Positions 11,375-24,220 of a stretch of 64,000 nucleotides of DNA are shown in pieces. Numbering within the stretch: position 1 is the first letter of the stretch; every line of letters begins with the position of its first letter. The stretch comes from Oreocharis arfaki. Taxonomy: Eukaryota > Chordata > Aves > Passeriformes > Paramythiidae. The stretch is from NCBI GenBank assembly GCA_013398015.1, contig VZRR01005727.1:506719-570718 (forward strand). The letters run 5' to 3'. The notes under the pieces were generated by a model. The model was not told the DNA's origin. It saw nothing but the letters and a program-made list of their open reading frames with translations, and did not search any database. The position numbers and the translations under genes were made by a program.

Positions 11375-13602
11375 TCTTCATCATTATTTTCATTTTCTTC
11401 CCATTTTACCAAGTTTGCCCTGCAAATTTTTACTGACAGAAAGCATTGCAGAAATGCTTTCCAGGAGTTTATAAGTGACTGGGAAGGACACTCCATGCAC
11501 AGAGCCTGTCAGCAATGAGGCACAGATGTTCTAGTCGCTGCCTGGGCCATGAATTGCCTTCCTCCTATGGAATCAACCACTGCTGTCTGTAGGTAAGGAT
11601 TAGTTTGGGGTTTTTTTTTTAATAGCTGGGTGGGAACTCACAGGATCCTCAAGCATGGTTAGGGAGATGGTGTCAGAGTACTGAACATAATAAGGATGAT
11701 CTAAAGCTGGGACAGAAAAACAAGGACCTGATTGCATTAATTTGAAGACACCACTGTGGGCGTAAGTGCAGAATATCCACTTCGGGCACACAGGCAGGGA
11801 GGAGGTGTCACTACTAACGAAGCTGCGTATTAATCTTCCGGAGAAGCACCACGAGGCTTTCAGTGTTTGAGCAGGCCTGTGCAGGGAGCACGTGGCCATT
11901 AGCAGCATCCAAGGACCGTGTGGTGGCAGCTGTAATTGCAGAGTGTCCCCTCCGCCCGGTGGGTGCTTGTTAATGGTTTCCCAGGATCCCAGCGAGCGCT
12001 CTCCTCAGCGGCTGCTCCAGCACCTCAGGCCAGCATTTTCATCGCCAGGTGTGGCTGCACTAATAGGAGCAACCCTCAGGTGTCTGACATGTCACTTGGA
12101 CAGATGCTTATTTCCTGACTTCACAGGGACTCAGCTGCTCTGCTACAGAACTCCAGACAGAGCAGCTTCCCAGCCCTGCTGTGAAGTCTCTTTGCAGAGG
12201 TTCCCAACCTATGGCATTTTATTATAACAGGATCCTTACTGCCTTCCTCCAAACAAGCATCTTTCTTTTTGCCACGACTGGTAATGCTGGGGATCAGGAG
12301 TGGTGCTTGCAGGTGTTATTGACTACAGCATCATGCTCAAGGTGTCAAATTGCATGCGTGAAACTGGCCACAGAGGTGAGATTTGAATGCTCTGCAAAAC
12401 CAGAATGTTTTGAGCCTCTCCTCCAGCTTTGTTTGCTCGCTTTACTGGGCCATGGGATTATTTTTCTGCCTGCCCACAGAAAGATGAACTGAAAACACCT
12501 GAAATTTTCCAGGAGCACATGCAGATCCACTAATCACAATGAAGATGGGATGGCATCGGGTGGATATTACCTTGGCCTGAACTTATTACAGGAAATCTTG
12601 CCTGCATTGCTGCTTTCAGGACAATTACATAAATATTCACCCATTTCTTTTGTTATTTCTGACAACATCTTTATAGAGAACAGTTACTGTATTCCAGTCA
12701 CTTGTTCCTTTGAGTCTTCCACATTTTATCTATTGTTCTTGTTGGTTTTATTTCAATCTCTCTGAAACAGTGCAGAAACTGATGGGCCACTGGAAATTCT
12801 TTCCAGAACAATATTGCACCTTAGGCTTCACTGCTGTGGGCTCAAGATCAAACACAGCAATCTCAGCAATGTAAAAGCTGCTGCAATGCTGAGAACACAG
12901 TTTTGTTTTTTTTTTTTGTATTTTGTTCTATGCTTTAACCATACAGCCATGCAATGCACACTCCCCCTGCAGCACCCTGACACGTTCCTTACGGCCAGTG
13001 ACAAGAGCTAAGGACAGCAGGGCTGACATCTGCACTCGTGAGCCAAATCCCACCAGAGAGGATTTTTGCAACAATACTGCTCCAGCTACTACTCTTTTCA
13101 GCATTCTGTTTTCTAAACCTAGTTATCTTCAGAAAATCTTCTCTATGTTCCAGCTGCTCCTTAGAGATACACCCACATCCTTGTTCCTAATGTGTTACAG
13201 AAGTGCTTTGTTTTCTACTTATCTAGAGTAACCTCACTGCTGTCTAATCTTTCCTAACCTGATTTCCAAGGGTCAGAAAGAAGAGGTAGAAAGAACTCTT
13301 ACTTCTGCTTGCTTTTAACATTCAAGTTCCCTTCCTTTGTAGCCATGCAAGTAGTTTTATCCTGTGCTTCTCTCAGATCCTGCTATGTGCAAAATCTACA
13401 TGGCATCATCTCTGGAATGTCTCTTTTGCTGAACAGAAAGCCCTTGAAATGTCATCTACAATGAATGGAGTAGAGAAGAAAAATGGAGTTTGGAAAGCAA
13501 TAAATTCTCTTCCTGTTTTGCCCAGCTGAACCAAACGAAATAGTAGACTCACAGCTATCTAACCAAGCCTGGAATAAACGTATTTTTATACTTCTGTACA
13601 AA
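11375..13602. other. Unique non-coding stretch
   Basis: No recognised gene. A locally GC-richer patch with several CpGs lies at about 11880-12070 and keeps overlapping frames open (11892-12227 and 11936-12118), which is composition, not coding evidence. A T-run lies at 12906-12917. A strong plus-strand donor (TAG|GTAAGG at about 11592) follows a pyrimidine-rich AG near 11413, but the intervening frame has a stop. Confidence 0.5.
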
Positions 13603-14179
13603 TGTCATGGTTTAATCCAAGCCAGCAACTAAGCATGACCCAAGCCCTCATTCAATCACCCCTGGGTGGGAATCAGAAAGGAAGAGAATCTCAAGGGTAA
13701 AAGGGAGGAAAGACATGGGACAGGGCAAGCAAAAGCCATGCAGGCAAGCAAAGGAAGACAAAGAATTCATTCCCCAGTTCCCATGGGCAGGTAGGGGTTC
13801 AGCCATCCCCAGGAAAGCAGGCTCCATCGTGCACAGCGGTAACTTGAAAAGACAAATACCATCACTCCAAACATCCCTCCCCCATTCCTTCTTCTTCCTC
13901 CAGCTTTAGGTGCTGAGCATGATGCCATATGGTATACAGGATATCCTTTGGGTCACTTGGGGTCAGCTGTCCTGGCTGTGTCTCCTCTTAACCCCTTGTG
14001 CACCTTCACCTCTCACTGGTGGGGTGAGGAGCAGCAAAGGCCCTGGCTCTGTGTAAGTGATGCTCAGAATCAATGAAAACACCTCTGTGTTATCAACACT
14101 GCTAGCAGCACAAATCCGGAACAGAGCTTTGTGCTGGCTACAGCCAAGGAAAAACTCAATCCCACCCAAAGCCAGCACA
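13603..14179 (-). mobile_element. Solo LTR of an avian endogenous retrovirus
   Basis: The element is 577 bp and runs from TG to CA in its own, minus-strand orientation. It starts with the reverse complement of CCAGCACA at 14172-14179 and ends with the reverse complement of TGTCATGG at 13603-13610. I recognise its order of blocks from LTRs common in bird genomes: a TTATCAACACTG block near 14091, a GGGGTCAGCTGTCC block near 13960 and a GCAACTAAGCA block near 13625. The expected TATA region beside AAAGCTGG (13902-13912 on the plus strand) reads CCTAAAGC and looks decayed. No clean 5-bp target-site duplication is seen, and no gag, pol or env sequence lies on either side, so it is a solo LTR. The antisense open frame 13963-14265 lies largely inside it and is not a gene. 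The exact family name (ERVL-type is likely) is from memory and unchecked. Confidence 0.82.
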
Positions 14180-16484
14180 AAAGAGTTTCCATTTGTTTGG
14201 ATAAATTGAGTAATTTCAGTATGTTCCTTTGGAAGATTTTCACGTGTCTGGGTCACATCTATCATTTCTCAAAATAGCCACAAATCACCTCACAAAAATT
14301 CCATCATTTCATTATCATCCATCACTTTTGGCATTACTCCCAAGGAGAGTCAGTTTTGTGCTTGGAGCTTTTGCAGTGGGCAAGTAGGCTGCTCTAAGTG
14401 AACACACATCTAGAAAAATCACAGGGTTTTTTCCCCCACTGCCTTTTTTTTGTGATGCACGTGCCACAGCACCTAGCTGGCAACACTTTCTCTTGGGCAT
14501 ATCAGTGCTGTTCCCTGCTGTGCAGAGGAAACAGCTTCTCTACCACATCTCAAACAGATATTCGTGCTACAAGCTGAATTTCCCTCTCTCTGTCACCTCT
14601 GCCATGCAGTTTACTTTTGTCTTGACATTAGCTGAGAATTTTATAGACCAGTTAGAAATTCATTTTTATTTTTTATCTCTTTGAGCTTGCCTGAACAACA
14701 CACTTGGCTTCTCGTGCACCCAGCAGCAGTGGGGTGCACGGAGTTTGGTTGGTTTCCTATTTGCAGGTCTTTGGGATCACCACATGTGTCCAAACTGTTT
14801 CTTATAGAACTTGTTTATATCTGCTTTCTTCAGCTATTCTGATGTTAAATGTCCCATTAAGATCCCACCCCCCAGTGTACTAATTCTACCTGCAAAGGAC
14901 ATTTTTTATGGCTGTACACTTATTTGTTGTCTTGGATATCCCTCGGCTGCTTCCTTGGGAAAATTGATTTTCTGTGAAGCTGTTATTCTTTAGAAAAAAA
15001 ATAAGCTCAAGGAATCAACAACTTAACTGGATTTCTCCTGTTAACATGAGACTGCCACAAAGCACCCATGTTCTGTATCTACCCTTTTCCTCCCTTCCAA
15101 TTAGTTTAGAAATTGAGCAGATTTCTTCAGGGTCCTACCAGCCTGTCTCAGGATGGGGCACTCCTGCATAGCTCTGTTCTCTGCAGCTTTTGGTCAAACA
15201 TCCACAGCCTGCCCTTCTTTGCCTTATTTACACAAATGCCACAGTCTCCTTTCCCTTCTCATACCACGCTTCTGATTTAGACACCTGCCAGTGATAGAAA
15301 TCAACAGAGGATGAGATGATCTAAGCTGATTTTCATCACAACCTTCCTAAAGGCCTCTGTGCCAGCCACGCTGCTCGCTGCCCACCCGGAGAGTGCCCAA
15401 GCTGGGAAATTTCATCTGTTAAAGAAGCAAAATACCTGAGCAGGGGCTGACACACACCTGAGGGATGTGATATTGAATTTATGTCGTCAGGATGGTTGAT
15501 TGGATTGCCCTCAGCCCCCACCCTTGGGCACCTTCAGGAGGGGACTTCTGAAGAGAAATCAGCTTGGGAGGACAGAGTGTCCAGGTCACTCAGTCTTTGC
15601 TAAGTTACAGATGGAGCACTATTGCTCTGTTTAAAACATGCAAAGTAGGTGTGCTTACACGTGCAAACGAAATAGAGACGTGGACAGTGATCCTGAACAA
15701 CTGCTTTACACTGCTCAGGGATCACTGGGGGTGAATATTCCCATATGTGATGATTGCTCTCAGTGTTCAACGGGTGCACAAGGTCAAAGAACACAATGCC
15801 TCGATAAAATATTAAGGGATTAAAAATGAAAAGGTTGAGACACGTCATTCAGAAAAAGAATTTGAATTCATGGGGAACAACCACACGAAATATTAATAAA
15901 GTTAGAAATATCTCCTAAAATTGATGAGCGCCTACTGGGATATTTCTGTGACAGAACAAATCACTTCACCTAAAAAATATCCCACATAAAACCATCCAAA
16001 TATTTTATTGCTGAAAAAACTCAGGGAGCACTTGCTGAGCTGTTGCTGTTTAACTTATGCACCTAAACTACCAGTCTACACTCTGCTCTCAGGGATGTTT
16101 GCCAAGTGGTTATTCAGAACACCTCAGATAAAAGCTGAGCCTTTTTCACCGACTAACCAGAAACTTTGAGTCTTACTCTGTAAAAGTTCATCATTAACCA
16201 CCTTCATGATGACTGATACTATTAAATTACTGGTGGATTTATCACTGCCATGTCTAACTAACTTAATTTTTCACCTTTTTTTCCCTCCAAGTGGGCACAG
16301 CAGCTTATAAAAACCAGTTACAGCTAGCCACATGAAGATGTTTTGTTTTCAACATCTTAATAAAAGTTCCAAACCAGAAATATTATCTCAGTTTAAGACT
16401 CTGAACTTATGATTTTCTAGTTTTGATGGGATATTTAGAAAAAAGATTGAAATCTTCTTATTCCTCCTTCTTGCTACTTTTTAG
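14180..16484. other. Unique non-coding stretch
   Basis: No recognised gene or repeat. There are short open frames on both strands (for example 15600-15848 minus and 15638-15823 plus, which overlap each other). A TATA-like CTTATAAAAA lies near 16307, but no supporting downstream gene is visible. Confidence 0.5.
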
Positions 16485-18046
16485 AGCCCCGCCTCCTACC
16501 TGGGCCAACTAAGAATTTGCCTGTTAAATGGCACACCACGTTTGAGCTTCCAAAGTGAGGAGAAAGCAGACAGATTGTTTGCTACCAAAGAAAAGTCATG
16601 TTCATCGGGAGGTAAGTTGTTTTTTAAAGCTAAATGATCAAATCAAACAGTAAGCCTTCAATATCTGCAGATCTGACCAGAAAAACACAGTACAACTGCC
16701 TCGAGTGTCTTTGCCAGTACTCCAGGAATCACCTAACAGTTCAAATGCAGCATGTTTCATCCATTTCTGTGGCTAGCAGAGAGAGCTTTGTCTTGCTCCT
16801 TCTAAATCTGCTCCAGATCACTCATTTATTCTCATAAAGCCAAGCAGTCTTAGTTCTATTAAATCAGACAGGACCCCAAAGATATTGCAGCAGTTCTCTT
16901 TTGCTTAAAGGACACCTTGAGCAAAATATTGGCCATGATGCTGCAGCCCCAGCTTTCTCTGATCATCTCGTTATGCAGGAGAGAGCCAAGATAAGATAGT
17001 AGAAATCTATCCTAGTATCATATCACCATTAAGATCTTCGCTCTCAGGAGGGATTTCTTCATCTCATGGACCAATCTGCTGGAGGAGATGTTCCGAGGAG
17101 CCTTTTTGGAGCAGCAGTGGGGGATGCTGACTCCTTAGAGAAAGAAAAGGGAGACACATCCAAAATTTGCATTTCCGGATCGATCAGCTGCCCAGCAGTG
17201 TTTTATACCTGGCTATATGAACTTCATGGCAACACAGAGGCAGCTGACGAGCAAAACTTCTCATTACAGTTGACTTCAAAGCTTTCTCAGTGAAATTAGA
17301 GTTTTTGTAAAGTGCAAGCTGGTGTGACATGCTGAATTGAGACACTTCTAATGCTGCCTATGGCGTGGCCCTGCTTGTTTGCAGGAAGAGAGGAGGCTAG
17401 TGGGGCTGTGCCTTGGGGGTGCACAGCTGCCTTCCTGCCCAGTGTCACCTGCACCAGCCAAGTGTACACTGCCACCGCCCCATGTGCAGGTGAGGTGGAA
17501 GCGTTTTGTGCTGTACAAGTGGTTTGCATCAAGCTGCCCTCTGGGCTGGCTGGATTGCCATTAACCCCGTCCTCCTGAGAGCACAGCGCGGCCTCTCCCT
17601 CACATTACAGCTGAGCCTGCCATGAGGGCCTTCCAGCCAGCCAAAGGGAGCTCAGCAAAAGCTGAAACAGCTCTTTAAGTACTAAAGAGATGCTGGCTAA
17701 CATGAAGAGGGGTGGAGAGAGGAACTGCTAAATCCATCTCCCTGCCCACCCCTCAAGGAGCCAGGTGTGTAAGGGAAACCAATCCATCCCTGCTATGCTA
17801 GGCACAAAAAGTGTCTAGGAGGAAAAGAGAACAGGTGTACATTCAATATTTTTAGTTTTACATCAAATCAGTGTCTTTAAAAAGTGATTGTTTGACAAAA
17901 ACTCTGATTTTGCTACAAAATTTCACTTTGACATCAGTGGGTAATTGCATGCTTGCTTACCTGAATTTGCATATTGCCCCCTCCCAGCCCCACCACAGCA
18001 CGCAATTCTCTTAGAGCTTCATCATTCAGCATTTCAGCAGCCAACC
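16485..18046. other. Non-coding stretch holding three exon-like segments
   Basis: This interval contains splice-bounded open segments at 16485-16611 (+), 17385-17489 (+) and 17961-18046 (-), described in the findings. The rest is ordinary sequence. None of the conceptual peptides resembles a family I know. An octamer motif ATTTGCAT lies at 17965-17972. Confidence 0.4.
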
Positions 18047-18158
18047 CTTACACCAAAACACACAAACCCACCCATGCTTATTGCTATTGCCATAGGAATC
18101 TTCATGTTTTGAAATATAAAATATTGAACAACAGGTCATACTCAGCTTTATACTGGAC

Positions 18159-18179
18159 AAAAAAAAAAAAAAGAAAAAA
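18159..18179 (+). repeat. Poly(A) tract
   Basis: Fourteen A at 18159-18172, then G and six A. It could be the tail of a decayed retroposon, but the upstream sequence matches no element I recognise. Confidence 0.75.
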
Positions 18180-21100
18180 GCCCCAAAACAGCAGGAGCAC
18201 AGCCCAGCCAGTTAACCAACAGTGTGCTTGTTTCTAGGATTGTGCTCAAGGAGAGCCAAGCTCCTGAACAGGAGAACATTATAATTAAGAAAATGAAAGA
18301 ACTTTCATTTGTAGCCAGATATTTCATAGCTGGCAATGTATAGCATGTAACTATTGCCACATGTAAAATACTGCATTAAACATTCAATAATTTCTCTGTA
18401 GGTTGTGTGAAGAACCACTCTGCCTGCCTTGAAAGAGTACACAAGAAAACACAGTTAGCAATCTCATTTTTTTAGAGCTGAGTAAAAATTGGGAAAATAC
18501 AGCCCCCATGAATTACTGCATCACTATCAGCCAGAAAAGCCAGGGGCAAAACCAGATGGAATTTGCTTGATTAGGTCCAGATCCAGTGAAGTATATACAT
18601 ATCTCTAAGCCAGCAAGAGAGCCTATGGACAGCAAACAAGTTAAAATAACTGTGTTGAAAGAGAGCAGAAAGCTAAATATGGCATGGATTTCAGTTCTTA
18701 CAAATGATAGCTCATAGGTGCAGGATTATCTGCAAGCTCAAGCATTTTGCACAATCATTGCTTTGCCTCTTGTCAGAGAATTGCCTAGTTGAAAGTTCTA
18801 GAAAACTGTCTTGAAGCTGATTAACATCCCATTTCATTCCTCCTCATTTCTCACTCACTTTTATAGAAAAAAAGCTTCCCTGAGATGGAATAAAACAGCT
18901 ACTGGCACTGCAGATGTCAGAAAACCACATATATGGAATTATAGGTTTAGGAACTTTTAAAAATCTGACTAAATTATGAATCAAAATATTCACACTGGGC
19001 AAGGAGAAAACTGCTTGCCACCAGGCAAAGCAGAAACAAGGCATGTTACCACGTTGTGGATGACACACAGGGTTTAGAGACATTTCCTATCTGCACAGCA
19101 AGACATTCCTTTCTCCATCTTTTCTTGAGATAAGACACCCATCTGTCAGATCATTACAGCAATGATAGATAAGATCTCTGCCAGTGCCTATTACTGATAT
19201 ATTGTATATAAAAAGCAATTCTTGGCCAGAGGGAATTCCCCACATGTGGTAAACCAGGATACAGCTCAGCCAAGGGCCAGAGTGCCCTGAGCTGTGAGGA
19301 AACTCGCTGGAGAAATGAGTCATTCACAGGGGCAGGGCCACAAGAGAGGCAAGGGATACAGGAGCAAGCTCACAGGAGCAAGCTCACAAGCTGATTCAGA
19401 CAGGTGACATAAATTAGACTTGACCTGCGATAAAATCATCATTAACTTCCAACTTCCAGTCCAATCTAAAGACCACAGTTTCACCTAAGCACAATGTTTC
19501 ATCTTAATTGGCCAATAACGGGATGTAAAAACTAATTGTAGAGTAAAAGATTGATATTCTAAGATGAGCAGTATAAATAAAGAGCTAAGTAATACTATGT
19601 ATCTGTCATAGCTCAAGACAAATTTAAAAGGTTAATGTTTTCAGATATATCTAAACCTTGGGTACCTCCTGAGTCTAGAAATAGAAATGTTATTTTGTTC
19701 CTAGAAGCCAAAAGTTTGAGGCTGTAATGTGTTTAGATAACATGTGTTAACAAGTGAGACTGAGGGGACATAACCATGCTGAATTTTGACCCTTTTGAAG
19801 TTTGCAACTCTTTTGCTCTGCAGTGCGCTTTAATATTCATTGAACTATTTTCTGGTTTTGTGGCCTGAGGAACAAAGGGCTCCTAGCTGATAAAGGCTGA
19901 ATATCCCTGATCCAAATAATAAATCATGATAAAATTATGGTTGCACAAAGGACAACTTTGATTTTTTCTCTCCAGGTATTTGCTCAGTTACTTCAATTTT
20001 CTTAAAAAGGTGAACATGTCTTTAAAGAAAAAGTGAACAAACTAAGCCAGCCTTATGCTGCAGTAGCTATGACAACAGACTTTGAAATAAATGTGGAAAA
20101 AGCTAGACCTGAATCTCAGCTTCATTTAATTATTTTTTTCAGTCTACTCTTCACACTGACTACTTTGCATTTTACTCTGAAATTGTACAGAAACTGGGAG
20201 TTTTTACTAGCACCAGATGCATAGTACCTTACGCAGCCAATTCTACAGATCTTGTTTAGGTTGGAAATGAAATTACTCAGAGAATGAGTAGACCACTCCA
20301 AATGTCTTCAGATGAAAGCCAGACTGCTTTCTGGGGAATGCTTTACCCCAAGATTCCATGCTCAGCGCAGACTGGCACGTGTGAGAGATCTGACTCCACA
20401 AAGGAACAATCCCATAGGACCAACCATTAGCAAACTGTATCATATTGTCTGTTAGAGGTGAGGTCTCCAAAATAAAGACACAGTAGAGTAGGTAGAGTTA
20501 AAAGATTTTCAGTGGATTCAGTAACTAGGCTGAAGCGAGAAAGAAGATACTTCAGTTCTAACAACTCTTCCTTTTCTCTTTCAGTCCTTCCCATCCTCCT
20601 TGGACAGTCTTTTATAGATGATATCCACAATCATGGACACTGCCACCCTTACTAGACAGAAGATTTGTCTCCCTGCCCCTGTCTCCTTTCCCATTCTTCC
20701 AAATTCTTTCTGGCAGAAGGAGCAGAAAGCAAATTCTGCCCCTCCCTGCATCAAGCACAGCAGTTTAGCAATCAAGAACACTTTAAAAAAAATTAAGGAA
20801 GAGAAGAGAGGCTCAGTTTATTATCACTAACAGCTCTTCCTACCCCATAAGTGTTCCACTGCCCTCTCTGTCTATTTTTCTTGAACAATCCAGGGCTTAA
20901 TAGGGAAGCCAAATCACTTTACAGCTGTGACTGTACAGAAGAGGAGCCACTTGAACCTCTTTTGAAGGGACCCATAATCACCTGGGCTCCCAAAGCCACT
21001 TATTGAACTGCAGCCACCCACATCTGACCAGGCCAGGGACATTATCAGCACCTTCCCCTACTGACCCCACTCAGATCCCCCAGAGCCAGCGACCCCAAAT

Positions 21101-21999
21101 TCACTGCTGTGGATTGTAGGACAGCACTGCAGAGGCTGGCACTGAGGCATGCAGGAATCACATACAGAAACAGACGGGCATCACACTACTAATTATTTAT
21201 TAACTCCCTTAAGAACTGATTGTTGAGTAATCAATCTTCATGATTCTCCCAGAAAGACAAAAATGCATAAAAAGTGTATAAAACAATAAGCCATTCTTTT
21301 TCTCTAAGTCTGAGACCCTCACTTTTTTTTCCACTCTCTCAGCTTTCAGTAAGGTGCCTCCTGCTGCAACAAATGAAGTAAGGACTGGAAGTAAGCAGCC
21401 TTAATCTGCATTATCCTTTTTACCAGTGCATTGATTTTGAGACTTAGAAATTTGTACAAGGACCATCTCTTGTGTAAGCAACTACAGATATATTCACAAG
21501 AGGAGCTGCAGGCCTTGGTTATCAGACACCTCCACCTGTTGAAGAATACAGGCTGCGCCACAGACAAACACATTAATCTTATTCCCTGGTTTATCGTCTT
21601 TTCAGGCTGCAGCACTCTCTCACTCTCTTGTAGATATGCCCCACATTTCCAGTATCTGGGGTGTAAATGAAGTGTTGCAGTGTCCCATCTGCGACTTGCA
21701 GAGTTATGAACAGTTAGGAGGTACTTAGTTCACCTGCAGCTTGCAAGCATCTGAAGGCCATCATCATACCAAGCCCTTAGTCAGGAGCAGAGATGCAGGT
21801 TTTAGTGACTGCAACACACAAAAAAGATATAAAATATCTTTTATATATTTTATTTATCCTTATAACCTCTAAGGAAGAAAAGCTGTGACGAGCACTAACC
21901 AAGCACAGCCCCAACCTACAAAAACACCAGTTGCATTTCATACAGGACTGGAGGTAGTTAAAAATGGCCTACCCATGGCACAGCTGCAATCTTTTACTC
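18180..21999. other. Unique non-coding stretch
   Basis: No recognised gene. It holds a 14-bp tandem duplication at 19359-19386. A short inverted repeat lies at 21822-21842, with 9-bp arms AAAAGATAT / ATATCTTTT and a 3-base loop. Overlapping short frames on both strands near 20273-20830 and 21346-21670 are uninformative. Confidence 0.5.
19359..19386 (+). repeat. 14-bp perfect tandem duplication
   Basis: CAGGAGCAAGCTCA is present twice in direct succession (19359-19372 and 19373-19386), followed by CAAGCTGA. This is a small replication-slippage type event. Confidence 0.9.
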
Positions 22000-24180
22000 T
22001 AATTACACACCTTGGGAGAGGAGAAGCAGCATTAACTCTTCAGTGGCTGGCTCGGGGAGGGTAGGGAAGGGTGCAATGTTTAGAGCACTCCTTGTTTCTG
22101 AGAACTTTTCACCACTACACTTGGAAATGCTACCAGAGTATTATTCAATCTGCACTCTCCTTGCAGCAGTGATCTTTCTCTTCCACCCTCAACAGAATCG
22201 GGATGAAAGAGTCTTGCCATACATTTTGCTCTTTCCTTATGTATTCAGAAAAACTCTCAACAGCATCTTTGTTTCTACGTCCGCTACACTCAATGAACGA
22301 AGAGTTCATTTGCTTTCTGATGGTGAGCCTCGTGAAGTGAGTGCACAGCTACTTTTAATTTCCTCCTCTTTAAATCAGATATGATTTTTTAAAAAACATT
22401 TTTCCACTAGCTCCAGTGGGCACTGCATGCTAGGGAATTAAAGCAGAGCCACATTTTATACTAGAGTTGATACAGGCTTTCCATTTTTCCTCTCTCCAGC
22501 ATGCAACAGCATTGAGGACCTTGTTTCAGTCTCTCACGTAGCAAATTTGGAAGTTATTCTGCTTTTTGTAATCATGGAATGAGCCACGGGCACTTAAAGT
22601 TCAATAAATCCCCAGAGGCAGCCAGCTTGGTTTATTTTCAGCTCCGATGACCCAGAGAAGGAAAATTATTTTATTTTTTTTGAGACACGGGAATTGGATT
22701 TTTTCCCTTATTCTATATAAACAATCCTCCTAACATGAAAAGGAAAAAGTCCGTATTAAAAGGCAATGTTTATTAAAATATCAGCTTCTCCCTGCTGCAG
22801 GAGGATTATTAGCACCACTGACTTCCTTCTCTGTTCCAGCAATCTATTGCCAGGTTTCTCAGAGAAGGACTTGTGTGGTTGCTGCTCCTTGACAGCGAGT
22901 GGCTGAGAAGTTTATCCTTTGAGTGAGAACAGTGCTGCAAAGAGGGGAAAAAAGGGAGGTGCTGAGTTCCCTGATGAGGTGGGTGACAGAGGAGCCCCCC
23001 TTTCCATGTGGGGCCACTGAGGTCTTCAGTAGAAGCATGAGATTAATTATCTCCTTTCTAAGAACCAGTCTGGCACAGCCTGGAGCAATATCTTCTCAGA
23101 AAGAAAGGCGTGTTTACTGCTGCATTTCAGACACTGTGCTACTGGGGACAAACACAGAGATAGAGGCATGGCCCTGGCAAAGGGGAAAAGTGAGGGTGAT
23201 GTGATGGTCATGTACAGTGACATCCAGCAATGACGTGACCCAGAAATGACACACTCAAATGGTGCAGAATGAGTATAAATTGGCTCATCTTGTGTCTGAC
23301 GTAGTGCAAAAGGTATCGCTGGAAGAAGTATTTAGTTTATTGAAGTCTTTATGCACTACCTTTTCTCTTTACTTATTTCTTGAATTCATAAACCCCAAAA
23401 CAAATCTGGATTTTCAGTGCGGAGATTTAGAATTCAGGCTACAGAAGCCAATTTTATTTACTTAAGATGAAAAAACAGTTTTGTCTAAAAAAGGGAGACT
23501 TTTCTATCTAAGAAGGAGAATCTGAAAAAGAATACCTAATTATAGTGTTTTCTTTGGGTTTTTTAAGAGAAAAATGCATGAGAGATGACATGTATTTAAA
23601 TCTTCAAAAACCAAATCTCTTCCATGGGTTTCATTTGATTTCCCTAGTATGAAAACATATCCTTCTCTTGTTTCTGCCAGTTTGTTCTAGGGCAGACACT
23701 TAAGTAAAAAAGCCTTTTTTAAAGCTATCTCTCTATTTGCTCAGCCTATTTTTTAATTCGTGTTTTGTTACAAGGTTTGATGAAAAACTACAGACATTTC
23801 CTGAGAGAAAATTGTTCAGTCAAAGTTCCTTTTTTAGCTGCTGAGTATTAGCAGCACTTGTGTGCACACTGGCCATTAAGGACGGCTGCCTTATTTCAAC
23901 TCCCATTCTGCTTCTGCCCATTATCATTCTGGTTGCCACTCAAGTGTGACTTTAAACCTCCTGGTGTGACAAAAACAAAGGCAATAAAAGATCTGGTAGC
24001 TGTCTAAGAGTCATTTAAGGATATACAGGTACTTTGAACAGTCCCAGACTTCCTTTCTAGGAATGCCTGCCTTCCTCGGATACTCCCTTGCATGACCACT
24101 ATGTGATAACAAGGTCCCACACATGGATCCACATTCCCTCCACCAGTCAGCAGACGACTTCCATTTTCTGGGGATTTTAG
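22000..24180. other. Unique non-coding stretch with a 113-codon open frame
   Basis: The plus-strand frame 22043-22384 is open for 113 codons but has no recognisable domain. Part of it (22196-22322) is flanked by splice-like signals; see the findings. The remainder is T-rich and unremarkable. Confidence 0.45.
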
Positions 24181-24220
24181 TTTTGGTTTGTTTTCTTTTT
24201 TTTTTTTTTTTTCCTTTTTT
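24181..24220. repeat. T-rich tract
   Basis: Seventeen T at 24196-24212 lie within a longer T/C/G low-complexity run. Read on the minus strand it is poly(A)-like. No attached element body is recognised. Confidence 0.8.

Noticed and set aside
13963..14265. 100-codon minus-strand open frame
   Set aside because: It lies mostly inside the solo LTR and reads LTR sequence, not a retroviral protein.
16303..16315. TATA-like CTTATAAAAACC
   Set aside because: AT-rich DNA makes such strings common. No initiator or first exon could be tied to it.
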